DNA of 41,907 nucleotides from CAZOWL01 sp964583605 (GCA_964583605.1 CAZOWL010000032.1:1-41907); one strand, 5' to 3'; positions 15,747 through 24,837 are shown, counted from the first letter of the stretch. Made by a program: numbers and translations. The notes: generated from the letters alone by a model not told the origin.

Positions 15747-17125
15747 CCGGAGCCGCGCCCCAGCTCCATACCCCCGCCCACGCGGCGCCGGCCGGTCGCA
15801 CCCTCGTGGTCGGTCTCGGGCAAACAGGCGTCTCGTGTGCCCGCCACCTCCGCGCCCGGGGGATTCCGGTAGCGGTCACCGACTCCCGTGCCGAGCCACC
15901 AGGCCTTGCGGCGCTGCGCGCCGAGCTTCCGGACGTCGCGCTGTTCATCAATGGCTTCTGCGCCGACGCGTTCGCGGCGGCGGAGCGCATCGTGCTCAGT
16001 CCAGGCGTGCCGCTCACCGAGCCCAACGTGCAGGCCGCGCGCGCCCGCGGCGTGCCGGTGATCGGCGACATCGAGCTCTTCGCCCAAGCCGTTGCGGCGC
16101 CCGTCGTCGCCATCACGGGGTCGAACGGCAAGAGCACGGTCACCAGCCTCGTCGGCCTGATGGGCCGATTGGCTGGGCTGCGGGTCGCCATCGGCGGCAA
16201 TCTCGGCGAGCCCGCTCTGGATCTGCTCGCCGACGACGTCGAACTCTATGTCCTCGAGCTCTCGAGCTTCCAGCTGGAGGTTATCGAGTCACTCCGCCCG
16301 CGGGTGGCAACGGTGTTGAATCTCTCGCCGGATCACATGGATCGGTATCCCGATCTGGCGGCCTACGCGGCGGCGAAGGAACGGGTGTTTCGCGGCTGTG
16401 AGGCGGCCGTCGTCAATCTCGACGACGCGGGCGTCTGCCGCATGCGTAGTGGCGATGCCGTGAGGCGCGGCTTCACACTCGGGCGACCCCAGGGTGCGGA
16501 TTTCGGTGTCTGCGAGCATCAGGGAGCGTCATGGCTCTGCCGTGGCTCCGAGCCTTGGATGCAGGCTGCCGAGCTGCGCATCCCGGGACGCCACAATCTC
16601 GCCAACGCGCTGGCCGCGCTCGCCTTGGGCGAGGCCGCGGGGCTGCCCCGCGCGGCGATGCTGGCCGGCCTGCGCGCCTTCGAAGGGCTGCCGCACCGCA
16701 GCGCCCTGCTTGCCGAGCGTCGTGCCGTACGCTGGTACAACGATTCCAAGGGCACGAATCCAGGGGCGACGGTGGCCGCGCTGGAAGGTTTGGCGTCGCC
16801 AACAGGGCCGGATCGTGTCGTCCTGATTGCCGGGGGCGATGGCAAAGGGGCCGATTTCACACCTCTGGCCGCAGCCGTCGAGCGCGCCGCGCGGGCCGTG
16901 GTCTTGATCGGGCGCGACGCCCCGCAGATTGCCGAAGCGCTGGCCGGCCGCGTCCCGGTATACCACGCGAGCGATATGGACGAGGCCGTGCGGCAGGCGG
17001 CGACCCTCGCAAGACCCGGCGATTGCATCTTGTTGTCGCCGGCCTGCGCGAGCTTCGACATGTTTGACAACTACGAGCATCGCGGCGAGGCCTTCGCCGC
17101 CGCGGTGAAGAGGCTCGGCGAATGA
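15743..17125 (+). CDS. murD: UDP-MurNAc-L-alanine:D-glutamate ligase
   Basis: A 460-residue cytosolic Mur ligase adding the second stem-peptide residue. A Rossmann-like N-terminal domain (TLVVGLGQTGVSCARHL) is followed by the ATPase P-loop AITGSNGKSTVTSLVG, the VLELSSFQLE segment, LNLSPDHMDRY and the C-terminal WYNDSKGTNPGATVAAL and ACASFDMFDNYEHRG motifs. The start at 15743 overlaps the mraY stop; earlier in-frame codons lie inside mraY. The first 18 residues (Ala/Pro/His-rich) are a little longer than in most MurD proteins. It overlaps ftsW by 4 nt. Confidence 0.97.
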   Translation: MTGAAPQLHTPAHAAPAGRTLVVGLGQTGVSCARHLRARGIPVAVTDSRAEPPGLAALRAELPDVALFINGFCADAFAAAERIVLSPGVPLTEPNVQAARARGVPVIGDIELFAQAVAAPVVAITGSNGKSTVTSLVGLMGRLAGLRVAIGGNLGEPALDLLADDVELYVLELSSFQLEVIESLRPRVATVLNLSPDHMDRYPDLAAYAAAKERVFRGCEAAVVNLDDAGVCRMRSGDAVRRGFTLGRPQGADFGVCEHQGASWLCRGSEPWMQAAELRIPGRHNLANALAALALGEAAGLPRAAMLAGLRAFEGLPHRSALLAERRAVRWYNDSKGTNPGATVAALEGLASPTGPDRVVLIAGGDGKGADFTPLAAAVERAARAVVLIGRDAPQIAEALAGRVPVYHASDMDEAVRQAATLARPGDCILLSPACASFDMFDNYEHRGEAFAAAVKRLGE

Positions 17126-18309
17126 GGCCGGAAGCCGCCAACGGGCGGCACCGGGCTTGGTCCGGAGGCGAGTTCGACTACGGTCTCCTCCTGTGTGTGC
17201 TCGCGTTGATCGGCTTCGGCGTCGTGTTGCTTGCCTCGGCATCGATGCCGCTCGCCGGGCGTGACCACGAGGACCCGTTCTTCTATCTGCTGCGACACGG
17301 TCTTGCCTTGGGGCTAGCGCTGACGCTCGGCGCCGCGGCCTTCGCGGTGCCGACTCAATGGTGGCAGCGCGCCGGACTGCCGTTGTTCCTGTTGGGTTTG
17401 GCGCTGCTCGTCGCCGTGCTGCTCCCCGGTATCGGTCACACGGCAAATGGGGCGACGCGATGGATCCGACTCGGCCCCCTGAATCTTCAAGTCTCAGAGC
17501 TGATGAAGCTGTTCACCATCATCTATGTCTCGGGCTACCTGGTGCGCCATCGCGAAGCCGTGGCGACGCGAGTCTCAGGCTTCCTGCGCCCGATGGCGCT
17601 GATGGCCATCGTCGGCGGCCTGATCCTCGCGGAGCCCGACTTTGGCACGACGGCGGTGATCATGGCGACGGTTCTCGCGCTACTGTTCCTCGGTGGCGTG
17701 CCGGCCCGGCACTTCGTCATCCTGGTTGTCCTCGTCGCCGCAGCCTTAGCGGCCTTGGTGGTCGTCGAGCCCTACCGCGTGGAGCGGCTGCTGTGCTTCC
17801 GCGATCCGTTCGCCGAGCCCTACGACTGCGGATATCAGCTGTCCCAATCCTTGATTGCATTCGGGCGCGGGGAATGGCTTGGCGTCGGGCTCGGCAATGG
17901 TATTCAGAAACAATTTTTCCTGCCGGAGCCGCATACGGATTTCATCGCCGCCGTTGTTGGCGAGGAGCTGGGGCTGGTCGGCATCTTAGCGCTGATTGCG
18001 GCCTTCACCTTTATCGCCTGGCGGGTCTTTGCGATCGGTGCGCGGGCGCTCGCCGAGGAGGACCACTTTGGCGCCTTCGTCGCGCACGGGATCGGTATCA
18101 GCATTGCGCTGCAAGCCTTCGTGAATATCGGTGTCAGCTTGGGGGTCCTGCCCACCAAGGGTTTGACGCTGCCCTTCGTCAGCTATGGCAGCAACAGCCT
18201 CATTGTGGCGTGCATGGCGATCGGGCTGCTGCTGCGCATCGATCGCGACCAGCGCCGGCGGTCACTGCAGTTGGGGTCAGGGAAGGGTCTGCGATGGGTA
18301 CGCGCCTGA
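17122..18309 (+). CDS. ftsW: Septal peptidoglycan glycosyltransferase FtsW
   Basis: A 395-residue SEDS-family membrane protein with about ten helices that polymerises glycan strands at the septum, partnered with FtsI. Visible family marks are FDYGLLLCVLALIGFGVVLLAS at the first helix (in parts), NGATRWIRLGPLNLQVSELMK, the long periplasmic loop with CGYQLSQSLIAFGRGEWLGVGLG, LPEPHTDFI and the C-terminal LPTKGLTLPFVSYGSNSL. It begins in the murD stop and overlaps murG by 16 nt. No unusual residues were noticed. Confidence 0.97.
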   Translation: MRPEAANGRHRAWSGGEFDYGLLLCVLALIGFGVVLLASASMPLAGRDHEDPFFYLLRHGLALGLALTLGAAAFAVPTQWWQRAGLPLFLLGLALLVAVLLPGIGHTANGATRWIRLGPLNLQVSELMKLFTIIYVSGYLVRHREAVATRVSGFLRPMALMAIVGGLILAEPDFGTTAVIMATVLALLFLGGVPARHFVILVVLVAAALAALVVVEPYRVERLLCFRDPFAEPYDCGYQLSQSLIAFGRGEWLGVGLGNGIQKQFFLPEPHTDFIAAVVGEELGLVGILALIAAFTFIAWRVFAIGARALAEEDHFGAFVAHGIGISIALQAFVNIGVSLGVLPTKGLTLPFVSYGSNSLIVACMAIGLLLRIDRDQRRRSLQLGSGKGLRWVRA

Positions 18310-19373
18310 TGGTCATGGCAGGCGGCACGGGTGGCCACGTCTTCCCAGCCCTCGCGGTCGCGCGGGTGCTGCGCGAGCAGGGCATGGAGATCGCCTGGAT
18401 GGGTACCCGAGAGGGCATGGAGGCACGCCTGGTGCCCAAGGAGGGCTTCCGCCTTGAGTGCATCCGCATCGCCGGACTTCGCGGCAAGGGGCTTGGTGCG
18501 GTTCTCGCCGCGCCAATCCGAATCCTCCGTGCGCTCTGGGAGTCCGGCCGAATACTGCGTGCCTTTCGGCCGAATGTCGTGCTTGGCATGGGCGGCTTCG
18601 CCTCGGGTCCCGGCGGGGTGATGGCGCGCACGCTTGGGCTCCCGCTCGTAATCCATGAGCAGAATCGGGTCCCGGGTCTGACGAACCAGTGGCTGGCGCG
18701 GGTGGCCAATAGGGTGTTTGAGGCCTTTCCGGGGAGCTTCGCCGCCGCACGCGGTGCCGAGGCGTGCGGCAACCCGGTGCGGCCCGAGATCACGGGCCTG
18801 CCGCCGCCGGCCCAGCGTTTCAATGCTCGGACGGGGCCCGGCCGCCTGCTCGTGCTCGGCGGATCGCTCGGGGCGAAGGCCCTGAATGAGACCGTGCCCG
18901 CGGCACTCGCCCGGCTGCCGGCGGCGCAGCGCCCGACGGTCCGGCATCAATGCGGCGAGCGCACGCTGGAGCTGGCCCGCTCTGCGTACGCGGAGGCCAG
19001 TGTCGAGGCCGACCTCGTGCCCTTCATCGACGATATGGCCGAGGCCTACGGCTGGGCCGACCTCGTCGTGTGTCGGGCTGGTGCCTTGACCGTCTCGGAG
19101 CTGGCGGCGGCCGGCATCGGGGCGGTATTGGTGCCCTACCCGTTCGCCGTCGATGATCACCAGGTCGGCAACGCCCGCGTGCTGAGCGATGTTGGGGCGG
19201 CGGAGCTCGTGCGGCAGCGTGACCTCACCGCCGCAGCACTTGCCGGACTGTTGGCGGAGCGGCTTGCTGACCGCGAGCGGCTCTTGGCGATGGCCGAGGC
19301 GGCGCGCTCGCGCGCCGCGCCGGATGCGGCCGAGCGGATCGCTGCGGCCTGTTGGGAGTTAGCCAAGCGATGA
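18294..19373 (+). CDS. murG: Undecaprenyl-PP-MurNAc-pentapeptide GlcNAc transferase
   Basis: A 359-residue peripheral membrane glycosyltransferase (family GT28) that adds GlcNAc to lipid I to form lipid II on the cytoplasmic face. The N-terminal glycine-rich loop MAGGTGGHVFPALAVA, GMGGFASGPGG, IHEQNRVPGLTN and the C-terminal LVLGGSLGAKALNE, DDMAEAYGWADLVVCRAGA and PFAVDDHQVGNA segments are typical. The ATG at 18294 was chosen because it gives this N-terminus; a GGGAAGGG Shine-Dalgarno lies in the end of ftsW. The stop overlaps murC by 4 nt. Confidence 0.97.
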   Translation: MGTRLMVMAGGTGGHVFPALAVARVLREQGMEIAWMGTREGMEARLVPKEGFRLECIRIAGLRGKGLGAVLAAPIRILRALWESGRILRAFRPNVVLGMGGFASGPGGVMARTLGLPLVIHEQNRVPGLTNQWLARVANRVFEAFPGSFAAARGAEACGNPVRPEITGLPPPAQRFNARTGPGRLLVLGGSLGAKALNETVPAALARLPAAQRPTVRHQCGERTLELARSAYAEASVEADLVPFIDDMAEAYGWADLVVCRAGALTVSELAAAGIGAVLVPYPFAVDDHQVGNARVLSDVGAAELVRQRDLTAAALAGLLAERLADRERLLAMAEAARSRAAPDAAERIAAACWELAKR

Positions 19374-20812
19374 ATCCCCACTGCCAACATGATGCCTCGC
19401 GAATGGGTCGTATCCGACGGCTGCACTTCGTCGGCGTCGGCGGGGCCGGCATGAGCGGCATCGCGGAGCTGATGAGCAACCTCGGCTACGAAGTCTCTGG
19501 CTCGGATCTGCGCATGAGCGAGGCCACTCGGCGTCTTGCGGATCTGGGCGTCGCAATCCAGATCGGTCATGACGCTCGGCACGTCGCCGACTGCGACGCT
19601 ATTGTCGTCTCGTCGGCCATCGACGAGGGCAATCCCGAGGTCTCCGCGGCCCGCGCCGCGCGCCTACCGGTCGTGCGTCGCGCGGAGATGCTGGCCGAGC
19701 TGATGCGTTTCTACTACGGTGTGGCCGTGGCCGGCACGCACGGCAAGACGACCACGACGAGCCTGGTTGCCAGCATCCTGGCCGAAGGCGGGCTGGACCC
19801 GACCTTCGTCATCGGCGGGCGGCTCAACAGCGCCGGGGCGAACGCCCGGCTCGGCACGACCAAGTATCTGATTGCCGAGGCCGACGAGAGCGACGCATCC
19901 TTTCTGTACCTGCAGCCGACGGTGTCGATCGTGACCAACATCGATGCCGATCACATGCGCACCTATGGCAGCGACTTCGGGCGGCTGCGCCGGGCCTTCG
20001 TCGAGTTCCTGCATCACCTGCCTTTCTACGGCCTGGCGGTGCTCTGTAGCGATGATGCGGAGTTGCGTGCCCTGTTACCCCAGGTGTCGCGGCCGGTGCG
20101 CACCTACGGCATCAGCGCCGACGCCGACGTGCGCGCGCTGGCCATCCGTCAGCACGGCCTGCGCATGCACTTCGACGTAGCGTGCCCCGAGCTCGGCGAG
20201 CTGCGCGATGTCGAGCTGAATCTGCCCGGCCGGCACAATGTGCTCAATGCCCTCGCGGCCATCACGGTGGCACTCGAGCTCGGCGTCGATGAAGAGCCGA
20301 TCCGCCAGGCCCTTGCTGCTTTTGACGGCATCGGGCGGCGCTTCGCAACGCAGATGGTAACCGACCGTTCGGGCCGCCGGCTGATCGTCGTGGATGATTA
20401 CGGACACCATCCCCGCGAGGTCGCGGCAACCCTTGAAGCGGCGCGCGGCGGCTGGCCCGATAGGCCGCTGGTGCTGGTCTTCCAGCCCCATCGCTACACG
20501 CGCACCCAAGAGCTCTTCGACGACTTTGTGCAGGTCCTCTCAGGCGTCGATCGGCTGGTGCTGTGCGAGGTTTATCCCGCTGGCGAGTCCCCGATCCCAG
20601 GCGCCGATGGCCGCGCGCTGAGCCGGGCGATCCGTGCCCGCGGCGAGGTCGACCCGGTCTTTGCCCAAGACTTGCCTGAGGCCACGCACGTCCTCGACAA
20701 CCTGCTCGCGGACGGTGATCTGGTGCTGATCATGGGCGCCGGAGACATCGGCTCGCTCGCACGCCGCTTGCCCGAGCAGCTTGGCGGAGGAGCAAGCGCA
20801 TGGCCGAGATGA
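19370..20812 (+). CDS. murC: UDP-MurNAc:L-alanine ligase
   Basis: A 480-residue cytosolic ligase that starts the stem peptide by joining L-Ala to UDP-MurNAc. Diagnostic parts are IRRLHFVGVGGAGMSGIAEL (about 14-33), AGTHGKTTTTSLVASIL, EADESDASFLYL, NIDADHMRTYG, VDDYGHHPREVAATL, FQPHRYTRTQELF and the final IMGAGDIGSLA. The ATG at 19370 overlaps the murG stop; the in-frame non-ATG codon at 19352 is inside murG and is not used. The 3' end contains a strong GGAGGAG that belongs to the next small ORF. Confidence 0.97.
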   Translation: MNPHCQHDASRMGRIRRLHFVGVGGAGMSGIAELMSNLGYEVSGSDLRMSEATRRLADLGVAIQIGHDARHVADCDAIVVSSAIDEGNPEVSAARAARLPVVRRAEMLAELMRFYYGVAVAGTHGKTTTTSLVASILAEGGLDPTFVIGGRLNSAGANARLGTTKYLIAEADESDASFLYLQPTVSIVTNIDADHMRTYGSDFGRLRRAFVEFLHHLPFYGLAVLCSDDAELRALLPQVSRPVRTYGISADADVRALAIRQHGLRMHFDVACPELGELRDVELNLPGRHNVLNALAAITVALELGVDEEPIRQALAAFDGIGRRFATQMVTDRSGRRLIVVDDYGHHPREVAATLEAARGGWPDRPLVLVFQPHRYTRTQELFDDFVQVLSGVDRLVLCEVYPAGESPIPGADGRALSRAIRARGEVDPVFAQDLPEATHVLDNLLADGDLVLIMGAGDIGSLARRLPEQLGGGASAWPR

Positions 20813-20955
20813 TCAGAGTCAGGCTGCGCATGGGCTGTGGCGAGTCATTAGGCGCCGAGCACGGTTCCTTGCGGCAGGCCGCCCGGCGCGGCGGATCTCA
20901 CGCGCGGCGTGCCGCGCTGCACCACCGGTTTCTGGGGCGTGCGAGGAGAGCATGA
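20800..20955 (+). CDS. Small basic ORF bridging murC and murB
   Basis: A 51-codon frame starting with ATG at 20800, inside the end of murC, and ending with a TGA that overlaps the murB ATG (ATGA at 20952-20955). It has an excellent Shine-Dalgarno, GGAGGAG at 20786-20792 with 7-nt spacing. The product is Arg-, Ala- and Gly-rich (about a quarter Arg), with no membrane segment and no family I recognise. It could be translated mainly to couple murC to murB, be a true microprotein, or be a chance frame in GC-rich DNA. The first reading is favoured because both ends are linked to neighbours. Confidence 0.4.
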   Translation: MAEMIRVRLRMGCGESLGAEHGSLRQAARRGGSHARRAALHHRFLGRARRA

Positions 20956-21842
20956 ACGAGATGGAGCTCAAGGGGGAGCTGCGTGAGAATGAGCCTTTGG
21001 CTCACCACACCAGTTGGCGGGTCGGCGGCCCGGCGCGGCGGTTCTACCGCCCAGCCGATGCCGCTGACCTGGCCGCCTTTTTGCGTGGCCTCGATCCCAA
21101 AGAACCGCTCCTGTGGCTCGGCTTGGGCAGCAATCTGCTTGTCGCCGACAGCGGATTTGACGGCACCGTCATTCACACCCAAGGCGCGCTGTCCGCGATG
21201 CGTGTGACGAACGATGGGCGGCTCGATGCCGAGGCCGGCGTCACCTGTGCTCAGGCTGCCCGGCTGGCGGCCCGCCACGGTCTGGTCGGCGTGGAGTTCC
21301 TGGCGGGGATCCCGGGGACGGTCGGCGGGGCGCTGGCGATGAATGCCGGGGCCTGGGGCGGCGAGATCTGGAGCTTCGTTGCGCGCGTGCGGACGATCGA
21401 CCGGTATGGCCAAGAGCGCGAGCGCCAAGTGGACGATTTTGCTATCGGTTATCGAGAGGTACGCGGGCCGGCGGGGGAATGGTACCTGGCGGCCGAGCTC
21501 GGCTTGGCGGCCGGCGACACAGCGGCCGCCCAGGCGCGGATCCGCGAGCTCCTCGCGGTGCGCGCCCGCCATCAGCCTATCGGCCTGCCGAGCTGCGGGT
21601 CGGTGTTCCGCAACCCCGCCGGCGATCACGCCGCGCGATTGATCGAGGCCGCGGGCCTCAAGGGGCGACGGATCGGCGGTGCGGAGGTGTCACCCAAGCA
21701 CGCCAACTTCATCATCAATACCGGGACGGCCACGGCGCGAGACATCCGTCGTCTCATCAGCTTGGTCCAGGCAGAGGTCGAACGGACTGCCGGGGTACGC
21801 TTGGTCCTCGAGGTCCATCAGGTAGGAGGTGATTCGGAATGA
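20952..21842 (+). CDS. murB: UDP-N-acetylenolpyruvoylglucosamine reductase
   Basis: A 296-residue cytosolic FAD enzyme that reduces the enolpyruvyl group to form UDP-MurNAc with NADPH. It is the short type II MurB. Conserved parts are HHTSWRVGGPARRFYRPAD, WLGLGSNLLVAD, VEFLAGIPGTVGGALAMNAGAWGGE (in pieces), YREVR, GLPSCGSVFRNP (catalytic Ser/Cys region) and HANFIINTG. ATG 20952 is chosen since it follows GAGGAGAG and gives the normal N-terminus; 57 extra upstream codons in frame overlap murC and look non-coding. It ends overlapping ddl by 4 nt. Confidence 0.96.
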   Translation: MNEMELKGELRENEPLAHHTSWRVGGPARRFYRPADAADLAAFLRGLDPKEPLLWLGLGSNLLVADSGFDGTVIHTQGALSAMRVTNDGRLDAEAGVTCAQAARLAARHGLVGVEFLAGIPGTVGGALAMNAGAWGGEIWSFVARVRTIDRYGQERERQVDDFAIGYREVRGPAGEWYLAAELGLAAGDTAAAQARIRELLAVRARHQPIGLPSCGSVFRNPAGDHAARLIEAAGLKGRRIGGAEVSPKHANFIINTGTATARDIRRLISLVQAEVERTAGVRLVLEVHQVGGDSE

Positions 21843-22771
21843 CCCAAGATCCAGCGGCATTCGGCAAGGTCGCCGTACTGCTCGGCGGTCGCTCCGCAGA
21901 GCGGGAGATCTCGCTGCTAAGCGGTCGCGCCGTGCTTGGGGCCCTCCGCGCCCGTGGCATCGACGCTGACCCGCTCGACCCGGGACCTGATGTCCTTGAG
22001 CGACTGAGCGAGGGTGGCTTCGCGCGCGCATTCATTGCGCTCCACGGGCGCGGCGGCGAGGACGGCCAGATCCAAGGCGCGCTGGAGACCCTTGGCCTGC
22101 CTTACACAGGCTCTGGCGTGCTCGGCTCGGCGCTGGGGCTCGATAAGTACCGCTGCAAGCTCCTTTGGCAGGGCCTCGGCCTGCCGACGGCAGACTTCGT
22201 ACTCCTGCGACATGAGCGCGATCTCCCGGCCGCGGCGGAGCTCGGCTTTCCGCTGATGATCAAGCCGGCCCACGAGGGGTCCAGTATCGGCATGGCGCGG
22301 GCTGATAACGCTGCGGCACTCGCTGAGGCCTGGCAGGCCGCGGCCGTGTATGACGCGCAGGTCCTCGCTGAGCGCTGGATTAGCGGAGCGGAGTACACCT
22401 GCGCCATCCTCAAGCACGCGGCGCTGCCGCTGATACGCCTGGAGACGCCGCGCGCCTTCTATGACTACGAGGCCAAGTACCAGGCTGACAGCACGCGCTA
22501 TCTGTGCCCGAGCGGTCTCTCGGACGACGTTGAGGCGGCGCTGCAGCGGCTCGCACTCGAGGCCTTCGACGCCATCGGCGCCACCGGCTGGGGTCGTGTC
22601 GATCTGATGATCGATGCCCAGGGCCGGCCATTCTTGCTCGAGGTCAATACAGTGCCGGGTATGACCGACCACAGCTTGGTTCCGATGGCGGCCGGTGCGC
22701 AGGGCCTGTCGTTCGAGGAGCTGGTTTGGCAGATATTGGAGACGAGTCTCGATCATGACCGCCTACACTGA
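21839..22771 (+). CDS. ddl: D-alanine:D-alanine ligase
   Basis: A 310-residue cytosolic ATP-grasp enzyme making the D-Ala-D-Ala dipeptide used by MurF; it is the cluster-linked DdlB type. Visible are KVAVLLGGRSAEREISLLSG (N-terminal substrate loop), HGRGGEDGQIQGALE, YTGSGVLGSALGLDK, the ATP-grasp core FPLMIKPAHEGSSIGM and AEYTCAIL, and the metal-binding GRVDLMIDAQGRPFLLEVNT with PGMTDHSLVP. GGAGG lies 9-13 nt before the ATG. The end overlaps ftsQ by 17 nt. Confidence 0.97.
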   Translation: MTQDPAAFGKVAVLLGGRSAEREISLLSGRAVLGALRARGIDADPLDPGPDVLERLSEGGFARAFIALHGRGGEDGQIQGALETLGLPYTGSGVLGSALGLDKYRCKLLWQGLGLPTADFVLLRHERDLPAAAELGFPLMIKPAHEGSSIGMARADNAAALAEAWQAAAVYDAQVLAERWISGAEYTCAILKHAALPLIRLETPRAFYDYEAKYQADSTRYLCPSGLSDDVEAALQRLALEAFDAIGATGWGRVDLMIDAQGRPFLLEVNTVPGMTDHSLVPMAAGAQGLSFEELVWQILETSLDHDRLH

Positions 22772-23540
22772 CGTGTCGGTCACTCGCCGGACGGGGAGCG
22801 GTGCGCCTTGGCTGCGATGGCTGTTCGTGCTCGCGCTGATCGCCGTCACATGGCTGGGCTCGGCCTTGTTCCAGCGCCTCGAGCCCGACGTGCTGCCGGT
22901 GCGCGTGATCGTGATCGATGGCGAGGTCCATCGCCACTCGCTCGCCGTTCTGCAGGGGACCATCAATGACCACCTCGACGGCGGCATCGTGACGCTCGAC
23001 CTGAGGTCGATTCGCGATGCGGTAGAGGCCTTGCCGTGGGTCGGCTCGGTCAGCGTTCGGCGTGTCTGGCCCGAGCGCTTGCAAATGTATGTGATCGAGC
23101 ATAGACCTTTGGCACGCTGGCGCGAAGATGGGTTAGTGACGGCGAAGGGTGTCGTGTTCCGGCCCGATCCGGACACGATTTCGCACGAGCTGCCGCGACT
23201 CACCGGCGATGACCGAGAGGCCCCGCGTGTCGTCGCCCGCTATCTCGACTGGCGCGAGCGCCTGGCCCCGCTCGGCTTGGAGATCGCAGCCCTCGATCTA
23301 GATGCGCGCGGTGCCTGGCGTGCGGTACTCGGCGACGGGCCGGTGCTGGCGCTCGGGACCGCGCAGCTCGAGCAGCGGATCGCCCGATTCGTACAAGCCT
23401 ATCCCTCGTTGCAGCTGGCCGGTCTGCCGGCGGTGATCGATCTGCGCTACGCCAATGGCCTGGCGGTGCGCTGGTCGGAAGGTGGCGGCCCGGTGCGCTC
23501 CGCGGCGGTCGCGACGTATAGCTCAGGCGGACGGAGTTAG
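22755..23540 (+). CDS. ftsQ: Cell division protein FtsQ
   Basis: A 261-residue bitopic inner-membrane protein that links FtsL/FtsB to the divisome. It has a short cytoplasmic tail, a membrane helix (about residues 20-38, LRWLFVLALIAVTWLGSAL), a POTRA domain (VRVIVIDGEVHRHSLAVLQ, LPWVGSVSVRRVWPERLQM, about 47-117) and a beta domain ending near residue 250. The ATG at 22755 is used because the residues upstream in frame overlap ddl and lack signal features. It is followed by ftsA after 5 bp, the usual ftsQAZ order. Confidence 0.95.
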   Translation: MTAYTDVSVTRRTGSGAPWLRWLFVLALIAVTWLGSALFQRLEPDVLPVRVIVIDGEVHRHSLAVLQGTINDHLDGGIVTLDLRSIRDAVEALPWVGSVSVRRVWPERLQMYVIEHRPLARWREDGLVTAKGVVFRPDPDTISHELPRLTGDDREAPRVVARYLDWRERLAPLGLEIAALDLDARGAWRAVLGDGPVLALGTAQLEQRIARFVQAYPSLQLAGLPAVIDLRYANGLAVRWSEGGGPVRSAAVATYSSGGRS

Positions 23541-23545
23541 TCCCG

Positions 23546-24781
23546 ATGGCGCGAAAGAGCGACAAGAGCTTGTTGGTCGGTTTGGATATCGGCACATCGA
23601 AGGTTGCTGCCTTAGTCGGTGAGCTCAAGGCCGACGAGCAGATTGAGATCATCGGCATCGGCACGCACCCGTCGCGGGGTCTGAAACGCGGGGTTGTCGT
23701 CGACATCGAATCGACGGTCCAGTCGATCCAGCGCGCGGTCGAGGAGGCGGAGCTGATGGCCGGGTGCGAGATCCACTCGGTCCATGCCGGCATAGCCGGG
23801 AGCCACATCCGCAGCCTCAACTCGCACGGCATCACGGCGATCAAAGAGCGGGAGGTGAATCAGGCCGATGTGGATCGCTGCATCGATGCGGCTCGCGCCG
23901 TGGCCATTCCGGCCGACCAGAAGATCCTGCACATCCTGCCGCAGGAGTTCATCATCGACGATCAGGAGGGGATCAGGGAGCCGATCGGCATGTGCGGCGT
24001 CCGCCTGGAGGCGCGCGTACACATCATCACCGGGGCCGTCAGTGCGGCTCAGAACATCGTCAAGTGCATTCGACGCTGCGGGCTCGAGGTAGACGACCTG
24101 GTGCTGCAGCAGCTGAGCTCGAGCTACTCGGTCCTGGCGCAGGACGAGAAGGAGCTCGGTGTGTGCCTCGTCGATGTTGGCGGTGGTACGACCGACATGG
24201 CGGTGTTCACTAACGGTGCCATCCGCCACACGGCGGTCATCCCGATCGCCGGCGATCAGGTGACGAACGACATCGCGGTCGCGCTGCGCACGCCGACCCA
24301 ATACGCCGAATCGATCAAGGTCCGGCATGCCTGCGCCTTGTCGAGATTGGCTGAGGGCAATGAGTACATCGAGGTGCCGAGCATCGGCGAACGTCCCCCG
24401 CGGCGACTCTCGCGTCAAACGCTCGCCGAGGTCATCGAGCCACGCTATGAAGAGCTGCTGTCGCTCCTGCAGGGCGAGCTGCGGCGCAGCGGTTTCGAAG
24501 ACCTGGTCGCCGGTGGCGTCGTACTGACCGGTGGCAGCGCCTTGATGGATGGACTCGTCGATCTCGCCGAGGAGGTCTTCCAGATGCCGGTGCGCCTCGG
24601 TGTGCCACAGCATTACGTCGGTATGCAGGAGGTCATCAACGACCCACGCTACGCCACGGGCGTAGGGCTGCTGATGTACGCCCGGCAACACCGCTTCGTG
24701 CGTCGTTCGGATGTCGGGCAGACGCTTGGGCTGAAGGGGGCCTGGGCGCGGATGCGGAGCTGGTTCCAAGGGAATTTCTAA
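23546..24781 (+). CDS. ftsA: Cell division protein FtsA
   Basis: A 411-residue actin-like ATPase that tethers FtsZ to the membrane and recruits later division proteins. Motifs present are LLVGLDIGTSKVAALVGE (phosphate 1), the 1C domain following it, CLVDVGGGTTDMAVF (phosphate 2) and VVLTGGSALMDGL (adenosine). The C-terminal amphipathic membrane-targeting helix is visible as LKGAWARMRSWFQGNF. GGAG lies about 11 nt before the ATG. A 157-bp structured gap separates it from ftsZ. Confidence 0.97.
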   Translation: MARKSDKSLLVGLDIGTSKVAALVGELKADEQIEIIGIGTHPSRGLKRGVVVDIESTVQSIQRAVEEAELMAGCEIHSVHAGIAGSHIRSLNSHGITAIKEREVNQADVDRCIDAARAVAIPADQKILHILPQEFIIDDQEGIREPIGMCGVRLEARVHIITGAVSAAQNIVKCIRRCGLEVDDLVLQQLSSSYSVLAQDEKELGVCLVDVGGGTTDMAVFTNGAIRHTAVIPIAGDQVTNDIAVALRTPTQYAESIKVRHACALSRLAEGNEYIEVPSIGERPPRRLSRQTLAEVIEPRYEELLSLLQGELRRSGFEDLVAGGVVLTGGSALMDGLVDLAEEVFQMPVRLGVPQHYVGMQEVINDPRYATGVGLLMYARQHRFVRRSDVGQTLGLKGAWARMRSWFQGNF

Positions 24782-24784
24782 GGG

Positions 24785-24837
24785 CGTCAGCCGCGACCGA
24801 TGCGGCTCCGTCACGGAGCGATCGCTCCTGGCTGACG
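24785..24837 (+). promoter_or_regulatory. Nested alternative hairpins between ftsA and ftsZ
   Basis: Four perfect stems overlap each other: 24785-24792 with 24830-24837 (8 bp, outer); 24789-24794 with 24802-24807 (6 bp); 24806-24810 with 24814-24818 (5 bp, 3-nt loop); and a 14-bp palindrome at 24815-24828 centred on GCGATCGC. They cannot all form together, so the RNA could switch between folds. The element starts 4 nt after the ftsA stop and ends about 100 nt before ftsZ. No T-run follows. Its role in control or mRNA processing is inferred from position only. Confidence 0.55.
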
